Shown in pieces: positions 10,282-22,432 of a stretch of 56,656 nt of DNA. Origin of the DNA: Priapulus caudatus (Eukaryota > Priapulida > Priapulimorpha > Priapulimorphida > Priapulidae). The DNA lies in NCBI RefSeq assembly GCF_000485595.1, contig NW_014577518.1:182707-239362 (forward strand). Direction: 5' to 3'. The translations under genes were made by a program, and so were the position numbers. Each line of letters begins with the position of its first letter. Position 1 is the stretch's first letter. The notes beneath the pieces are model-generated. The model was given only the letters and a program-made list of their open reading frames with translations, did not search any database and had not been told where the DNA came from.

Positions 10282-12795
10282 GTGTGTGTGTGTGTGTGTG
10301 GTGAGTGTTTCAGCTCGTTCCGCCTCATCGGATCGCTCATCGTTGTGCCGTCGCGTGCGTGCGTGCGTGCGCGCTGCGCAGTGCGGTTCTTTGCTAATTA
10401 TAGTCTATATTCTATTCTATAGCTTATGGGCGCGTGTGTTAAGCTTTGTCTGCGGAATGCGCAACAATTCTCCATTTCTTCGTTTCGCCGGAATGATATA
10501 TCTGTGCGATATCGTTACTTAAGCATCTTCTATACTATTAATTTGGGCTAATTCTTGGTGTGTGTGCCGGGGTGTTGTGCGTGGGCGTGCGTTTGTGTGC
10601 TCCTCGGTTTCGCCGCTGCATTGTCACTCAATCGCGTGTCTAACTGACAGATATATTCCAGAATCACCACGTCTGGCAGAAGATGTTCTGCTGAGGAAAA
10701 CTAGTTATTAAGTCAAAAAAATGTCGAAAACAATGCACTATTCTGTCAATAGATGGCAGTGCGCGCTAACTCAGCCCAGATCAGTCATGCACATTATCGT
10801 CCCCGGGCACTCTACCACTGCGTCTCTACGACTTCGCGCCGTATGACCATATTCTCCGAATATCTTACTATTCGTACTGGAGGATGGTCTGGCCTCAAAA
10901 CAAAAATCAGTTCCTTCAATCAGATGCGCTACTCTCAGGTCCCCGCCCCCCCTACTGCAGATTCCCCTCATGCTCACATTCGTCGTCGACGTCACGCGCG
11001 TACTGAAACGAGGTGAAGTCAGTGGCCAGTTCAAGCTGTGCCATGGCTTCTGTTGTACTCCCCCAGCGCAGGTGGGTCTTTTCTTTTCACTTTACATGAA
11101 ATATCTTAAACTTTATCCTGTGTCACTTACATGGCGTTTATATTTTAAAGACAACATGTTGCTGGTTCCTACGGGTCATACTTTCTGCTAGGGATATATA
11201 TAAAGTTTTCTATGAATTTAATTTGCGATAGTTCGATACGTCGGCATTAATCTAGAGTGAAGCTCCGCAGGCTAGAGGAAAAGCTAAAGATATTTCAGAA
11301 TCCAGCACCGTTCTGCAGTGTTCATCGGCTATAAAACAAAGATTTTAGAAAAGTTAAAAGTATAAAAATTCATTAAAGGAATTCTATCTTCATCAACTAG
11401 AAATCGCGCGGTGCCGTACAAGATTTAACATCACGTACCGTAGTCGAATCGGATGGTATACCCTTTAACGGCCGTGTGGCCTAACTCGCTAGAGACATCT
11501 CTCCGTCTTGCCTTACACGCGTATTCCGGTTCGTCAGTCCCAGCTTGGTGGAAATGTTTTCCCCCATTCTTTCCTTTTTTTCCCTTTACCTATCTCTTGA
11601 GTATGTATTTATTTTTAATTTTTTAATTTTTATTTTATTTTATATTTAATGTCTTTTATCTTTGGATTTCTTCACTTATTTTTTTACTGTTCTGGGCGAT
11701 GGATGCCGCACTGCGTGCGATTCGGCGATGGTCATGGGCACTGCATCTGGCATGGCATGCCATGGCATTGGGATATCGTGCGATGGAATGAGATGGCATG
11801 CCTATGATGGGGCCAGGTCATAGGGATGGCATGAGATGGGTATGGCAATTTTCGGATGGGATGAGATGGGATGGATGCGTACTGTGATGGGATGGACTGC
11901 GGTGCCGATGGATGAGAATTGGATGGCCATAGAATGGGAATGATCGGATGCATGCATGCATCGTGGATTCATGGATAAGATAGGTAGTTTCGGTTCCGCT
12001 TTTCTCTCTTTCGTCTGTTGTTTTTGATTTTGGGCTATTTCCTTTTCAAGCCAGAGCGGTCACCCAACTGTTAGTAACGCCACTGAGTCCGGGCAATCGC
12101 GGGCGGTATCCCGTAGTTATATTAGTGTTAGCTCGGAATTTTATATACTTTTATTTACCCTACGCTAACGCCCTAATCTAACATTTCCAGCAAAATTCAT
12201 ATTACTCATTGAGTTGGCGTGCCAAGCAGCCAGGTTGATCGTGGGCGTGACCTAAGCATCATCTGCGCACAAACCGTCAAGCGAGGCATTTGACTTAATT
12301 AAGTGATTCGACACAAACGTGGAGTGAATGTACAGTTTCTAAAACCGACATGATAGGAAAAGTAAACATCTAACGGCCTACTGGGTGCTGCCTTAATTAC
12401 GGAATAGTCACTTGTGTCGAGCCGGTAGCAGTCAGCACAGACGCGTGCATGGATCCAATAAGATCAGATTACAGCCGCTCTATGTTTTCAGAACAACTGC
12501 GAAGCCGATAACGGCCACGGGCTGGGATAAGGTTGAAACTTTGCCGTTTCCAGAGGCATTATTTAAAAGTGAGTAGCAGGACCTTTATCGATATCTCGCC
12601 GGGCTCCTGCGTCTGTGTAAGCCCATATTAGCATCGACACTGAAATGAGCCAATTTAATCTTGCATGTCTTAGTCTGGCTGGCTTCTGCGGTCCGTATAG
12701 ATGGACTTTCTTACACACAATACGCACGCCACACTCGCTCGCACACGCACACATCTCACAGCCACGTCACACCACAACACCACACATCACACACA

Positions 12796-12829
<34 letters not shown>

Positions 12830-14561
12830 ACACCACATCCTACACACACACACACACCACGCCACAGCACTGCTAACAGACGCTGAGTGCTAATACAGAA
12901 CAGCCGAGTCACTAATAGCATATTATGGGCATGAACAACAGGTAAAGCGCTATTGGTAATAATAGTTTTTACGCTGCATTAGCAGGTGTGCCAGCATAGT
13001 CAGGCGCTCTATACTTTACTTCTCGCTCTTGTTTATTATTAGACCGAGTTATTGTTTATTATTATATTATTTGTTTATTATTATTCGTGTTTGTTATTAG
13101 ACCGTCCGTTTAATCTATGAATCGTGGCCCGCGAGAAATTTCATAAATCTTAGTCTTCCGTTGATTAGCGGCTAATTACGTTCAGCGTGCATGTGTTTTG
13201 TTTGCTTTCTCGCAGCAGAACAATTCCAATGTCGTGACCACTCTATCTGATGCAGACCGGGAGAAGTGGCAGGCCATAGACAAGGAAGAGGAATCGCGGT
13301 ACGCCCAGCTCGTTGTTAATCCATACATGTTGCAAATCCGTAGACGTTATAACCGTATCGAACTCTGTAGCAGTATTGCACAATTAAGGTATTCGCACGC
13401 TGTGAGTCTTTGCATATTGCGAATCCCAACACGCGAATCAATGCAGGTTACGAATCTAAAGATCTCGTGTGAATCCGTGCGTTATACGAGTTTCACAGCT
13501 TCTTTGGATCAATCGCTTTTTGCAACATCACACGGAGGGATTTCGGTGCGCCATTAAAAAACAGCGAACGTGGCATCGATCATGAGCAATAGAACCAGGG
13601 ATTTTTCTAACTACTAAGCGTTTACTTTGAGGGCAAACAAAACAGGCAATCTAATTGTGTGAATCTTGTGTCAATAATACGAAAGACCCGAAGACTCACG
13701 ATATTCTAAATGTAACGATCGTTTCTGACCAATCAGAGTAGGTTGCGTTTTACTCCCCAGCTGACAAACTTCAATCGAATGTTATTCTCAAAATTCGAAA
13801 TTCGATATTTGATATATGAAATTTGCAATTCGAAATTCGATTTGCCAGTTTCGGATGAGCCTTGTGAACTTTCGTGCAATAACCTTTACGCTGCTTGCGT
13901 TAGATGTTGCGTGATTGAGACGCATTGTAACTTTGACTTGTTAATTTCGAATGAATGGGATGCACTGTTTTAATTTTGTGTCAACAATCTTTACCCTGAT
14001 TGCGTCAATTTTACGCAAACAAGATTCTCTTTAAATTTGTATGAATGAGCTTAATTTGGTTTAGTTATATTAATTTTTAGCGAAATAATTCGATAAATTA
14101 TTCGATAAAATTATTCGATTGTTTTCATTTCGCGGAAACAAGGCGTACTTTGATTGAGTAGTAATTAGTTGTCGGTTTTGTTGCTCAGAAAGAACAATGG
14201 CGGTTCAAGAGGAGCCGATATGACGAGAACCTATAGCGTGCCTTATCCATCACAGGTCTATAATCTAAATCTGGGTGAGTTGGCTTTTTGCGGCTATTTT
14301 GCTGGCTATTTTGCGGTTATTTTGCGGCTGCGTCCATTGTCGCTGAGAATGTGTGTGAAATGGACGTAAATTTTCATAGTTTTGATATGGTATATTTGTC
14401 AATATTTTGCTCGAAAATAACCACTTCGTTTTGGTAGTGGCCGTTTTGCCTCGATCGTGTTTGTGTTAGTGACTAAATAATGGAGACAGATCTATATTGA
14501 CAATGTAAATACGTTGTGATGTTTTTTCATAGTCAAAATGCCCCCATGATGGCGTGTCACG

Positions 14562-14623
<62 letters not shown>

Positions 14624-14804
14624 CTCTGGCTATCTCACCCCACCTTCCTCCCATCGCTGCTCTTTTTTATACATCATTAGCTTGATCACACTTTTTCGGT
14701 TTCTCTCCCTCACTCTGTATCTCTGTTATATTCTCATATTCTCTCGTTTTACTTCGTTCTCTTATCAGCACAGCACGCACTCGCTCTCAAATATTTCTCT
14801 CTCT

Positions 14805-14851
<47 letters not shown>

Positions 14852-15707
14852 TCTCTTTATATCACTCTCTCTCGCTCTCGCTCTCTTTTTGTATCTCTCT
14901 CTCTCTTTTTGNNNNNNNNNNNNNNNNNNNNNNNNNNNNNNNNNNNNNNNNNNNNNNNNNNNNNNNNNNNNNNNNNNNNNNNNNNNNNNNNNNNNNNNNN
15001 NNNNNNNNNNNNNNNNNNNNNNNNNNNNNNNNNNNNNNNNNNNNNNNNNNNNNNNNNNNNNNNNNNNNNNNNNNNNNNNNNNNNNNNNNNNNNNNNNNNN
15101 NNNNNNNNNNNNNNNNNNNNNNNNNNNNNNNNNNNNNNNNNNNNNNNNNNNNNNNNNNNNNNNNNNNNNNNNNNNNNNNNNNNNNNNNNNNNNNNNNNNN
15201 NNNNNNNNNNNNNNNNNNNNNNNNNNNNNNNNNNNNNNNNNNNNNNNNNNNNNNNNNNNNNNNNNNNNNNNNNNNNNNNNNNNNNNNNNNNNNNNNNNNN
15301 NNNNNNNNNNNNNNNNNNNNNNNNNNNNNNNNNNNNNNNNNNNNNNNNNNNNNNNNNNNNNNNNNNNNNNNNNNNNNNNNNNNNNNNNNNNNNNNNNNNN
15401 NNNNNNNNNNNNNNNNNNNNNNNNNNNNNNNNNNNNNNNNNNNNNNNNNNNNNNNNNNNNNNNNNNNNNNNNNNNNNNNNNNNNNNNNNNNNNNNNNNNN
15501 NNNNNNNNNNNNNNNNNNNNNNNNNNNNNNNNNNNNNNNNNNNNNNNNNNNNNNNNNNNNNNNNNNNNNNNNNNNNNNNNNNNNNNNNNNNNNNNNNNNN
15601 NNNNNNNNNNNNNNNNNNNNNNNNNNNNNNNNNNNNNNNNNNNNNNNNNNNNNNNNNNNNNNNNNNNNNNNNNNNNNNNNNNNNNNNNNCAGAGAGAGAG
15701 AGAGAGA

Positions 15708-15755
<48 letters not shown>

Positions 15756-17150
15756 GACAACACACACACACATGAGCACGACCATATATCCAGTTCGCAC
15801 CTGCACTCGCACGCGTGTCAGCTTTCCTAGCGGCGTTTACTCAAGGGAAAATATTGAGTGCTAAGTGTCTACACGATATGAAAGGGAGAGCTAAAGTAAC
15901 GCGGCTCTGAAACCCTATAGTTAATTGAGATGATTTCTTTGAGATGGAGACCGCGAAATTTCTGATCTATACTTTACTCCCACTCGTGTTGATTAAAACT
16001 ACAAAGTCAACCACAGACGCATGGCTCTCGATATACTTTATATACTGTACGTACGCCTAACTTCTACGATATTTCGCCATGTTTACGCAAACGATGTCGC
16101 TTGCGATTGTGTGCAGTGTATGCGTATTCAACAACCCTCCTTTCCATCCACTGTATATATCCACATGACCTGAACGCTTGCCATGATCTCGCCCTCTGAT
16201 GCAGACAAACGAAATTCGTGGGGCAGAAGGAGTTGGTCCGAGGAGAGACAATCCCGTAGCCGAAACAGCAAAAATCACAGCCAAGACTCAAACAATCGAT
16301 TCAGCCACGCGGATCGCAAGAGAACCACGGTGAAACACACGAAAGCCAGCGAGCTCAGGTAAAGCACGACGTTCAGTCATTTGAGTCATTGGCCATCAAG
16401 TCAGGCAGGAATGCACGCGGCGTATACGTAGAAACAATTCCTCGAGTTTCCCACCGCTTCTTCGATGGAACAACGTAATTTACTCCATCAAGATCCAGAA
16501 CCCTGATAAATCGAAATGGGTGTGTGGCGCATACGCAGACATTGTTCCTTTCGTTTACCGGCACTTCAGCGATATTTCGTCGTCATTTTATTTCATTCAG
16601 TTCTAGAGGGCCCGTTTGATATATTCTATATGATTCCAAACTGACGTATGGCGTGTATGTAGAAACAATTCCTTTATAGTTTAAAGCATCCGCATCTAGA
16701 TTTTATATGATTCCAAACTAACGTATGGCGTATACGTAGAAACAGTTCCTTTATAGTTTAAAGAATCCGCGTCTAGATTCTATATGATTTCCAAGTGGAC
16801 GTATGGCGTAAACGTAGAAACTGTTTTTTCTCTACGCGCCATTTTACATCGAACAGAACCAAATCACAAATGACGCGCTCCAAGAGCACGGACACGGTCG
16901 ACAAATCCAGCCGGATATTCAGCAGCAGCCCGCAAGCCAGTCACCCCGTCAATCGTCAAGAACTCAAAGAGAAGCTAATGAAGGTGAACAGGGAGGCGAG
17001 CGAGCGGCATCGGGGAAGGCTGTTGAACAGTCGAAAGGGTGCGCGGTCGGAGCCGACGAGTAACGGAAAGAACAGCGTCAACGGCAGCTACAACGACGTC
17101 ATCGGGACGCAGGGTACGTCGCCACCGTCGACATTATATATGTATATATA

Positions 17151-17190
<40 letters not shown>

Positions 17191-17239
17191 CATATATATA
17201 GAGAGAGAGAGAGAGAAGAAGACGAGAAGGAAGGAGAGA

Positions 17240-17271
<32 letters not shown>

Positions 17272-17358
17272 AGAGAGAGGAGAGAGAAGAGAGAAGAGAG
17301 CGAGAAAAGAGAGAGAGAGAGAGAGAAGAGAGAGAGAGAAGAGAAGAGAGAGAGAGAG

Positions 17359-17410
<52 letters not shown>

Positions 17411-19291
17411 AAAGACAAGTGTGTGGTGAGAGATAGAGATAGAGAAGAGAGAGAGAAGGAGAGAGAGAGAGAGAGAAGAGAGAGAGCGAGAAGAGAAGAG
17501 AGAGAGAGAGAGAAGGGAGAGAATGAGGAGAGAGAGAGACCAACTTGCTTCCATTTCTACGATAGACGCGTCCATTTATCGTGCGTGGTTCGATCTATTC
17601 ATGGGTCTATCTACGGCGAGCGTTTGCAGAGTGTGTGGCATTGCGGATAGGTGTGGAAACGACGCAATATTATTTTTGTAAATTTACGGGTGGTAAAATA
17701 TTTGAGAGGCTCATTTAAAGTGTTTGCGCGTCTGATTGCTTCCTTTACTAGCTGGCTGGCTTGGCTAGCTTACCGACTGGTTGGCTGCCTGCCTGACCAC
17801 CTGTTTAGCCATCCAAATGATCGACCGAGCGATAAATAACAAAATTATGAATAAATAACTATAACCATATATATATATATATATATAAACATATATATAT
17901 ATATATGCATATATAATTTATTTGTTCTACTCTGTGTATTTCTTGACGCCTGTAGGGGAGAGGAAACCGCCTCCGCCCATTATGGCGTCGACAATCCTAC
18001 GATCTCGCTCGTCATCCCGGACGCGCGACCACTCCATGGAGTCCGTGCGCAGCCGAGCCGAGCTGCTCGCTGACGTCACGCGCGCGCATGAGCAGCAGCG
18101 GCAGCAGGGACACTCGGAGCCCTCCTACCTGACACACCAGAGCCGCTCGATGCAGAAACAACCGGGTGAGTTACGTAGAACGCGCTGACGTACGTAACTG
18201 CCACACGCTGTGTGTCGCAAGTGTCGATTAGTTTCAATTAAACGTCGCGCGGCACGTGTTGCGTATGAATAGGTATTAGCGTGATGCGTTGAGAGTTGAC
18301 ATATCCGCCTGACGCGTCTGGCAGGCAGTTCTAGCTAATCATCGCCGCGCTAGAGCGTTATAAACGTCAATGCTTGTCAACGAAGTGCCGCAAAGTCGAC
18401 AGCTTGGTGTGCACGCGTGGAAAACACGTATATAACTGGTCAAGCTTGACCGACCTAGCAGCAATATTCACGCGGGTCGTGGTTACCTGAGCGGATAGGT
18501 TTGTTCCCGTTCAGAATGTCATTTGAACATGCATGTGTCTAAAAGCCATGCTAGAGGACTTGCATAACTGATTATCATTAACATAAAACTAAATTATTCG
18601 ATTTCTTTGGCAGAACAGCTCTCCTTACCAGTCGGCTTAAGGTGGTGAACAACAGTAGAGGGCGTCCATAAGCAGCAGGCCTGAATAAGCATCGAACAGA
18701 AATTAATTAAAAATACTCACACTGTTACTTCGCTTACACAACATACACTTTATTCATGTTAAATAACTACAGATTCATGCTCTATGCTCCGCTCGAAACT
18801 TTTGCCAGCTCTATGATGCGAATTTCTGCAAAGTTGTCTGAACACATTTCAAACACAAAAATTACCAACCGGTCGCTGTGGCTACGCCACCTGACGAAAT
18901 GTCACGAATACACAACAAGACCAATTTTACTTCCAATGCTTTCTAGACGATGCATCTAACTTGCGTGCATAATGCAAATTATTGCACTCTAGTGCCGAAT
19001 TTCGGCGAAAAAAAAGCCAAAAAAGGCCTTTTCTAGAGAAGAAATAGTGCACTTACTGTTGTATGCCTCCTATAGCATTAGAGTTGACACTTGTTTGTTA
19101 CGTTTGTGACAGGGCCCCGGGCCAAAGCGCCGTCTAACGTCGCAGGAGCGCCACGTGCTAAACCCAGCAATCTGCAGACGAACCATCAGCAGCAGCTGAG
19201 GCTGCGAGAGTTTTTTAGTGGCAGCAACATGGCGTCCGTGGACGAGCAGAACGATGACGACTACGAGACTGCCAGCGAGATCAGCTACTGA
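6540..19291 (+). CDS. Spliced gene: LFKR-repeat/RS-rich protein (model, 1382 aa)
   Basis: The model joins 6540-9627, 10961-11012, 12492-12531, 13216-13298, 14189-14274, 16205-16358, 16857-17113, 17956-18165 and 19113-19291. The lengths sum to 4149 bases, 1382 codons plus stop, and every junction keeps phase (1, 2, 0, 2, 1, 2, 1, 1). Exons from 13216 onward are well supported. The two small exons at 10961 and 12492 are inferred because 9627 exits in phase 1 while 13216 is open only in phase 0. The protein has no recognisable enzyme domain: acidic coiled-coil start, repeated Ser-rich modules with basic LF[KR][KR] motifs, a helical segment at the end of the big exon, then RS-rich low complexity. 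The ankyrin/RS exon at 4067-5636 may belong to the same locus through an alternative first part. Function unknown; a scaffold or cytoskeletal adaptor is only a guess from composition. Confidence 0.6.
9640..9965. repeat. Higher-order minisatellite, 97-bp unit of ~32-bp subunits
   Basis: GCCGTCCCCGTGCGCCGACA starts units at 9711, 9808 and 9905, exactly 97 bp apart. Within each unit the shorter phrase GTGCGG.GACATTGTCG recurs about every 32 bp. The array begins about a dozen bases after the splice donor at 9628, so it forms the start of the intron. Arg/Cys-rich reading frames on both strands are repeat artefacts. Confidence 0.9.
9966..10960 (+). other. Intron, no gene seen
   Basis: Includes a (GT)n tract at about 10230-10300, a GTGCGTGC patch near 10350 and otherwise mixed sequence. 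The last 20 bases (CCCCGCCCCCCCTACTGCAG) form a strong acceptor for the proposed small exon at 10961. Confidence 0.5.
10961..11012 (+). CDS. Proposed exon 2 (52 bp)
   Basis: Bounded by a C-rich tract ending CTGCAG and the donor ACGAG/GTGAAG. Entered in phase 1 it reads DSPHAHIRRRRHARTETR and leaves in phase 2. Support is phase logic and the strong acceptor only; the peptide is too short and basic to judge. Confidence 0.4.
11013..12491 (+). other. Intron with GATGG-type repeat
   Basis: 11560-11690 is T-rich. From about 11698 to 11960 the sequence is an imperfect GATGG/CATGG/GATGA pentamer repeat. The end (CTCTATGTTTTCAG) is a good acceptor. No other coding segment was found. Confidence 0.6.
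12492..12531 (+). CDS. Proposed exon 3 (40 bp), alternative donor at 12569
   Basis: Entered in phase 2 it reads TTAKPITATGWDK and, using the weak donor GATAAG/GTTGAA, leaves in phase 0, which is what the exon at 13216 needs. The frame stays open through VETLPFPEALFK to a much stronger donor, AAAA/GTGAGT at 12569. That donor leaves in phase 1, incompatible with 13216 but compatible with the exon at 16205. Confidence 0.45.
12532..13215 (+). other. Intron with (CA)n microsatellite
   Basis: A CA-rich microsatellite spans about 12717-12866, followed by TTATTATT-rich DNA at 13030-13085. The 3' end TTTTGTTTGCTTTCTCGCAG is a strong acceptor. Confidence 0.7.
13216..13298 (+). CDS. Exon 4 of model
   Basis: CTTTCTCGCAG acceptor; the frame reads QNNSNVVTTLSDADREKWQA and then IDKEEESR to a GCG/GTACGC donor (phase 2). 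Only phase 0 entry is open; the other two frames meet stops within 12 codons. A second acceptor three bases on (AG at 13217-13218) would drop one Gln. It is an acidic, probably helical segment. Confidence 0.7.
13299..14188 (+). other. Intron with AT-rich inverted phrases
   Basis: Repeated and inverted forms of AATTCGAAATTCGAT (13785-13850) and AATTATTCGAT (14080-14125) suggest a decayed palindromic repeat. No coding segment was identified. Confidence 0.5.
14189..14274 (+). CDS. Exon 5 of model
   Basis: Acceptor GTTGCTCAG at 14187-14188; donor CTGG/GTGAGT. Enters in phase 2 (CG+A = Arg) and reads KNNGGSRGADMTRTYSVPYP, then SQVYNLNL, leaving in phase 1. The junctions on both sides match in phase. 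Confidence 0.75.
14562..15760. other. CT/GA microsatellites around a 778-base assembly gap
   Basis: (CT)n runs at 14562-14620 and 14800-14845 (with a CGCGCGCG core at 14843) precede Ns at 14912-15689. (GA)n with its own CGCGCGCG core follows at 15691-15745. The content is unknown, and exons inside the gap cannot be excluded, although exons 5 and 6 already join in phase. Confidence 0.9.
16205..16358 (+). CDS. Exon 6 of model, RS-rich
   Basis: Acceptor TGATGCAG, donor CTCAG/GTAAAG. With the G carried from exon 5 it reads DKRNSWGRRSWSEERQSRSR and then NSKNHSQDSNNRFSHADRKR, a Ser/Arg/Asn-rich low-complexity segment. Leaves in phase 2. The SR-type composition matches the exon at 4067-5636. Confidence 0.7.
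16615..16815. repeat. 77-bp tandem repeat, about 2.6 units
   Basis: TATATGATTCC recurs at 16627, 16704 and 16781, a 77-bp step. Each unit holds GACGTATGGCGTATACGTAGAAAC-like text (parts vary) and TTCCTTTATAGTTTAAAG. A diverged unit lies near 16418. The last unit runs to within 40 bases of the acceptor at 16857. Confidence 0.85.
16857..17113 (+). CDS. Exon 7 of model
   Basis: Acceptor after TTTTACATCGAACAG; donor ACGCAGG/GTACGT. Enters in phase 2 and reads TKSQMTRSKSTDTVDKSSRI, later NRQELKEKLMKVNREASERH (charged, probably helical), then a Ser/Asn-rich tail. Leaves in phase 1. Confidence 0.8.
17136..17540. repeat. (AT)n followed by GA-rich tract
   Basis: TATATATA tract at 17136-17200 then about 340 bases of GAGA with AGAAGA and GGAGA interruptions. 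Purine-only on the plus strand. Long Arg/Glu and Leu/Ser frames here are spurious. Confidence 0.95.
17956..18165 (+). CDS. Exon 8 of model
   Basis: Acceptor TTGACGCCTGTAG, donor CCGG/GTGAGT. Phase 1 in and out. Reads GERKPPPPIMASTILRSRSS, then SMESVRSRAELLADVTRAHE and a Gln/Ser-rich end. The RAELLADVTRAHEQQ part is probably helical. Confidence 0.8.
18166..19112 (+). other. Intron, nothing recognised
   Basis: Unique-looking DNA with no repeat array and no credible coding frame. The 3' end GTTTGTTACGTTTGTGACAG is a good acceptor. Confidence 0.5.
19113..19291 (+). CDS. Exon 9 of model, terminal coding exon
   Basis: Phase 1 entry, reads GPRAKAPSNVAGAPRAKPSN, then LRLREFFSG and an acidic end VDEQNDDDYETASEISY before TGA at 19289-19291. 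The C-terminal Tyr with acidic flank could be a short interaction motif, but that is speculation. Confidence 0.8.
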
Positions 19292-19477
19292 GGCTAGTTA
19301 TACTGTTGGTACATGATGTTCGTGTGATGCCTGGAGGCAGACGCGAAGACGTGATTTGCCACCAAAAGAATCTCAATCTAGTCAGAGAGGGGGAGATAGC
19401 GCGAGAGAGATAGAGACGCAGCAAGACAGAGAGACGCAGCAAGACAGAGAGAAAGAGAAAGAGAAGTGAGCGAGATG

Positions 19478-19552
<75 letters not shown>

Positions 19553-19800
19553 GAGCGAGATGGAGAGTGAGGGAGAGTGAGAGAGCACGTGAGGTGAAAA
19601 CAGGGAGTAGGTGCATTTTGTCGAAATAAGCTCAAGATAGCCGCGAGTGCTTCGGAGAGAGTAGGGGAGATAAGTGAGATAAGTCTGTAAAAGACGACGT
19701 TAAATACGTGCGCGTGTTTTATTACGGTGCCGTGCCAGCACGTCAGCGCAGTGTGTGGAGTTACGGCTGATAGGTTCTCCTGTTTAATAAACGTAGCTCG
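19292..19800 (+). terminator. 3' UTR and poly(A) signal
   Basis: AATAAA at 19786-19791, about 495 bases after the stop, is the first good poly(A) signal. The UTR between contains GA and GT runs at 19380-19555 that give spurious frames on the minus strand. Confidence 0.5.
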
Positions 19801-21629
19801 CCACGTCCTCCTGATCTGGTTGAACGCGCGAGTTGGTATCCGGGCCACATATGTGCAAACGTGTGGCCCTTTGATGACATCGTCTGTGCTGTAAAATATA
19901 CTCATATACACGTATAAGACTCTATCTACTCTCCTGTATCAGTCGAATACTGTTATACAATTATAGTAGCTTAATTGTCACGCACGGGTAATGTATGAAA
20001 CGTTTTACAAACGTCTCCATTTATTGGTCTTTGCAAACGTTGGAGGAATGCCGTATTGGGAAGTGTACGCGACAGGGAGCGTTTTGTATAGAACGTTGGC
20101 TTCCTCATACGTGATGTAAGAATGTAACTCCCTCAGAATGTATCTGTGAGGATACTTACTAACTACCTTAACTGAATATAACTAACCGTGCCACGGCGGT
20201 TGCGTAGACACTATTTTGATAAAGCTAAGAGCATATCATTATCACAGGTATTTAGGTAAGTCGTTATTTTATTGCATATCTTCGTATCGGAAAGTGAAAA
20301 GAAAGTGCCAAATAAAATTTCGCTTTGCGAAATTTCTTCGAGAATTTATCGCGTGTGGGGGGACTGTTACGATAGCATGTTCGTGTTCGTTTGTGCGCAT
20401 TGATCGCGTCAGTGTGAGTAAGGGCTCATGCTTGTAGCGGCGACTCGGCGTCACAGGAACTGCCGCATGCTCTCACGCGACGGTACTAACGTCACGATAC
20501 GCCACGCCGTGATCACGATAACATTACGTCCCGTTGCGATAACACTCACAGCGTGAAACGTTAATATTTTTAAACTTTATTTAAAGATTAGCCGTTAAGC
20601 GTCGATTGTTGTCGTCGTCGACGCCACACGGGTTAAGCATGGCGGTGCCGACGGTTATGTTCACAGCCTATATCTGCACGCAAATGTATTCATGTATGCC
20701 GGAAATAATTAGGCATTAAAAAGTGTAGAAAATTAGTCGCCACGACAAAATCATTATCATGGCTGCGGGCTGTAATGTGATTTCCGTTACAAAATTACTC
20801 ATCATTTACCTTGCGATCGAAGAGAGATACTACAATGATTAAGTAGTAACTCACGTCTTGAATTTCGCTCATTAAATTTGTATTTATTGTGTATTTAAAA
20901 TCACATTTCGGTAAAGGTTTTTGCTGTACAAATTTGAGAGGTGTTTTGTAAAAAATAAGAGCTGTTTTTTCGATATTGTGAATGAATCAATACATCTGTG
21001 GTTTGTAAAACTCGTACTCTCTCGAAAGGATTAGTTGATGTTTGACGAATGTAAAACCTCGCCGAAACGTGTCACACTATTATACAATGTGTTTCGCTGC
21101 CTTAATTTGCGTGCTTGATAAACATTTTACTCGCACCCTTTAAACTGGTGTTATCTATGTTCGTAAGACAGTAGCGTGTTATGTCACGCGCTCCCCGTCT
21201 ATATATATATCGTATCTATAGTTTGTGTTATAGGTGCTGAGATGACGTTGCCTCCGGCTCGCACTATTCTGTAATGGTTCATATCTGTAGGATTTTCCTA
21301 TGTATTTTGTAGGATTCACACATGTATTCGTCTGAACGAGATACGCACTCCCTTCTTGGATATTGTTGCTGGATCGCTCAATCTATTCTACCGATTTGTA
21401 TATGCGTGTTTCGTTCGTGCGCGTCACACTATTAAACTTTACGGCGCTTTGTTACTAAGCAGCTTATTTACAACGCTTCTATCACAGCGCTGTTTAGCTG
21501 GAGCCACCTATTGACCATCCCAAGCGGATAGCTCATGGTAAGAACATAAAACATGAATATACAATATAGAAAACGGCGGGATAGGTAGGTTATACTGGTA
21601 ATGACCAGCTGTAAGATGCAGTAACATCA

Positions 21630-21674
<45 letters not shown>

Positions 21675-22397
21675 CACTCCCGGAAACATGCCTTGCGTGT
21701 TGACGTGAGATAGGTGCCTATACTGAACGCGCAGAAAGTATAAACAGTCGATCAGCGTCTGTAGAAGAAATGTGCTAACGTATGTATAGCGAAATACGTT
21801 AACTATATTAAATTATATTATCCGTGAATTATATCGGGCGTTTTAGTACATAGAGCTATTTTCCGTACATATTCTGAGTATCCGAACGCGTAGCACCAAT
21901 AAACGCTATGTTCGCTACGAAAACCGCATTGCTTAATTTTATTGTCACGGCCCCTAAGTGTGGAATTCTATCAGTACCATTGACTGCTTAGTCGGGATAA
22001 TATTCTGTGCGCATGTGTCACACGATATACAGCAAGCTTCAGTATCTAAATTAAGTCTACATAATCATGGCTTCTTCTGCTATATTTCCTGTCTGCCATC
22101 GTTATATATAGGGACTTCCTCGACACACACGCAGAGACGTATAGGTAGACTACCATCCAGGAAGCTATTTATACGGACATACACCTGGCCGCAGACAGGT
22201 GTGCTCGGCACCTCTACGTACAGTAAAAACTTGTGAAAAGCAGTGGAAACCGAAAATCGGTAAAATTCAAAGTAAAGCACGAACAACGCAATGGTAACGA
22301 CTGGGTCCGGACGTGTACCGGCTCCAAGATTGAGATAAGCCTCTGTAGTAGGTAACGAGTAATTATAATAATAATATTAATGATAATACTAATGATG

Positions 22398-22432
<35 letters not shown>

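Noticed and set aside
14682-15830. Long frames across the gap
   Set aside because: Composed of unknown bases and CT/GA repeats.
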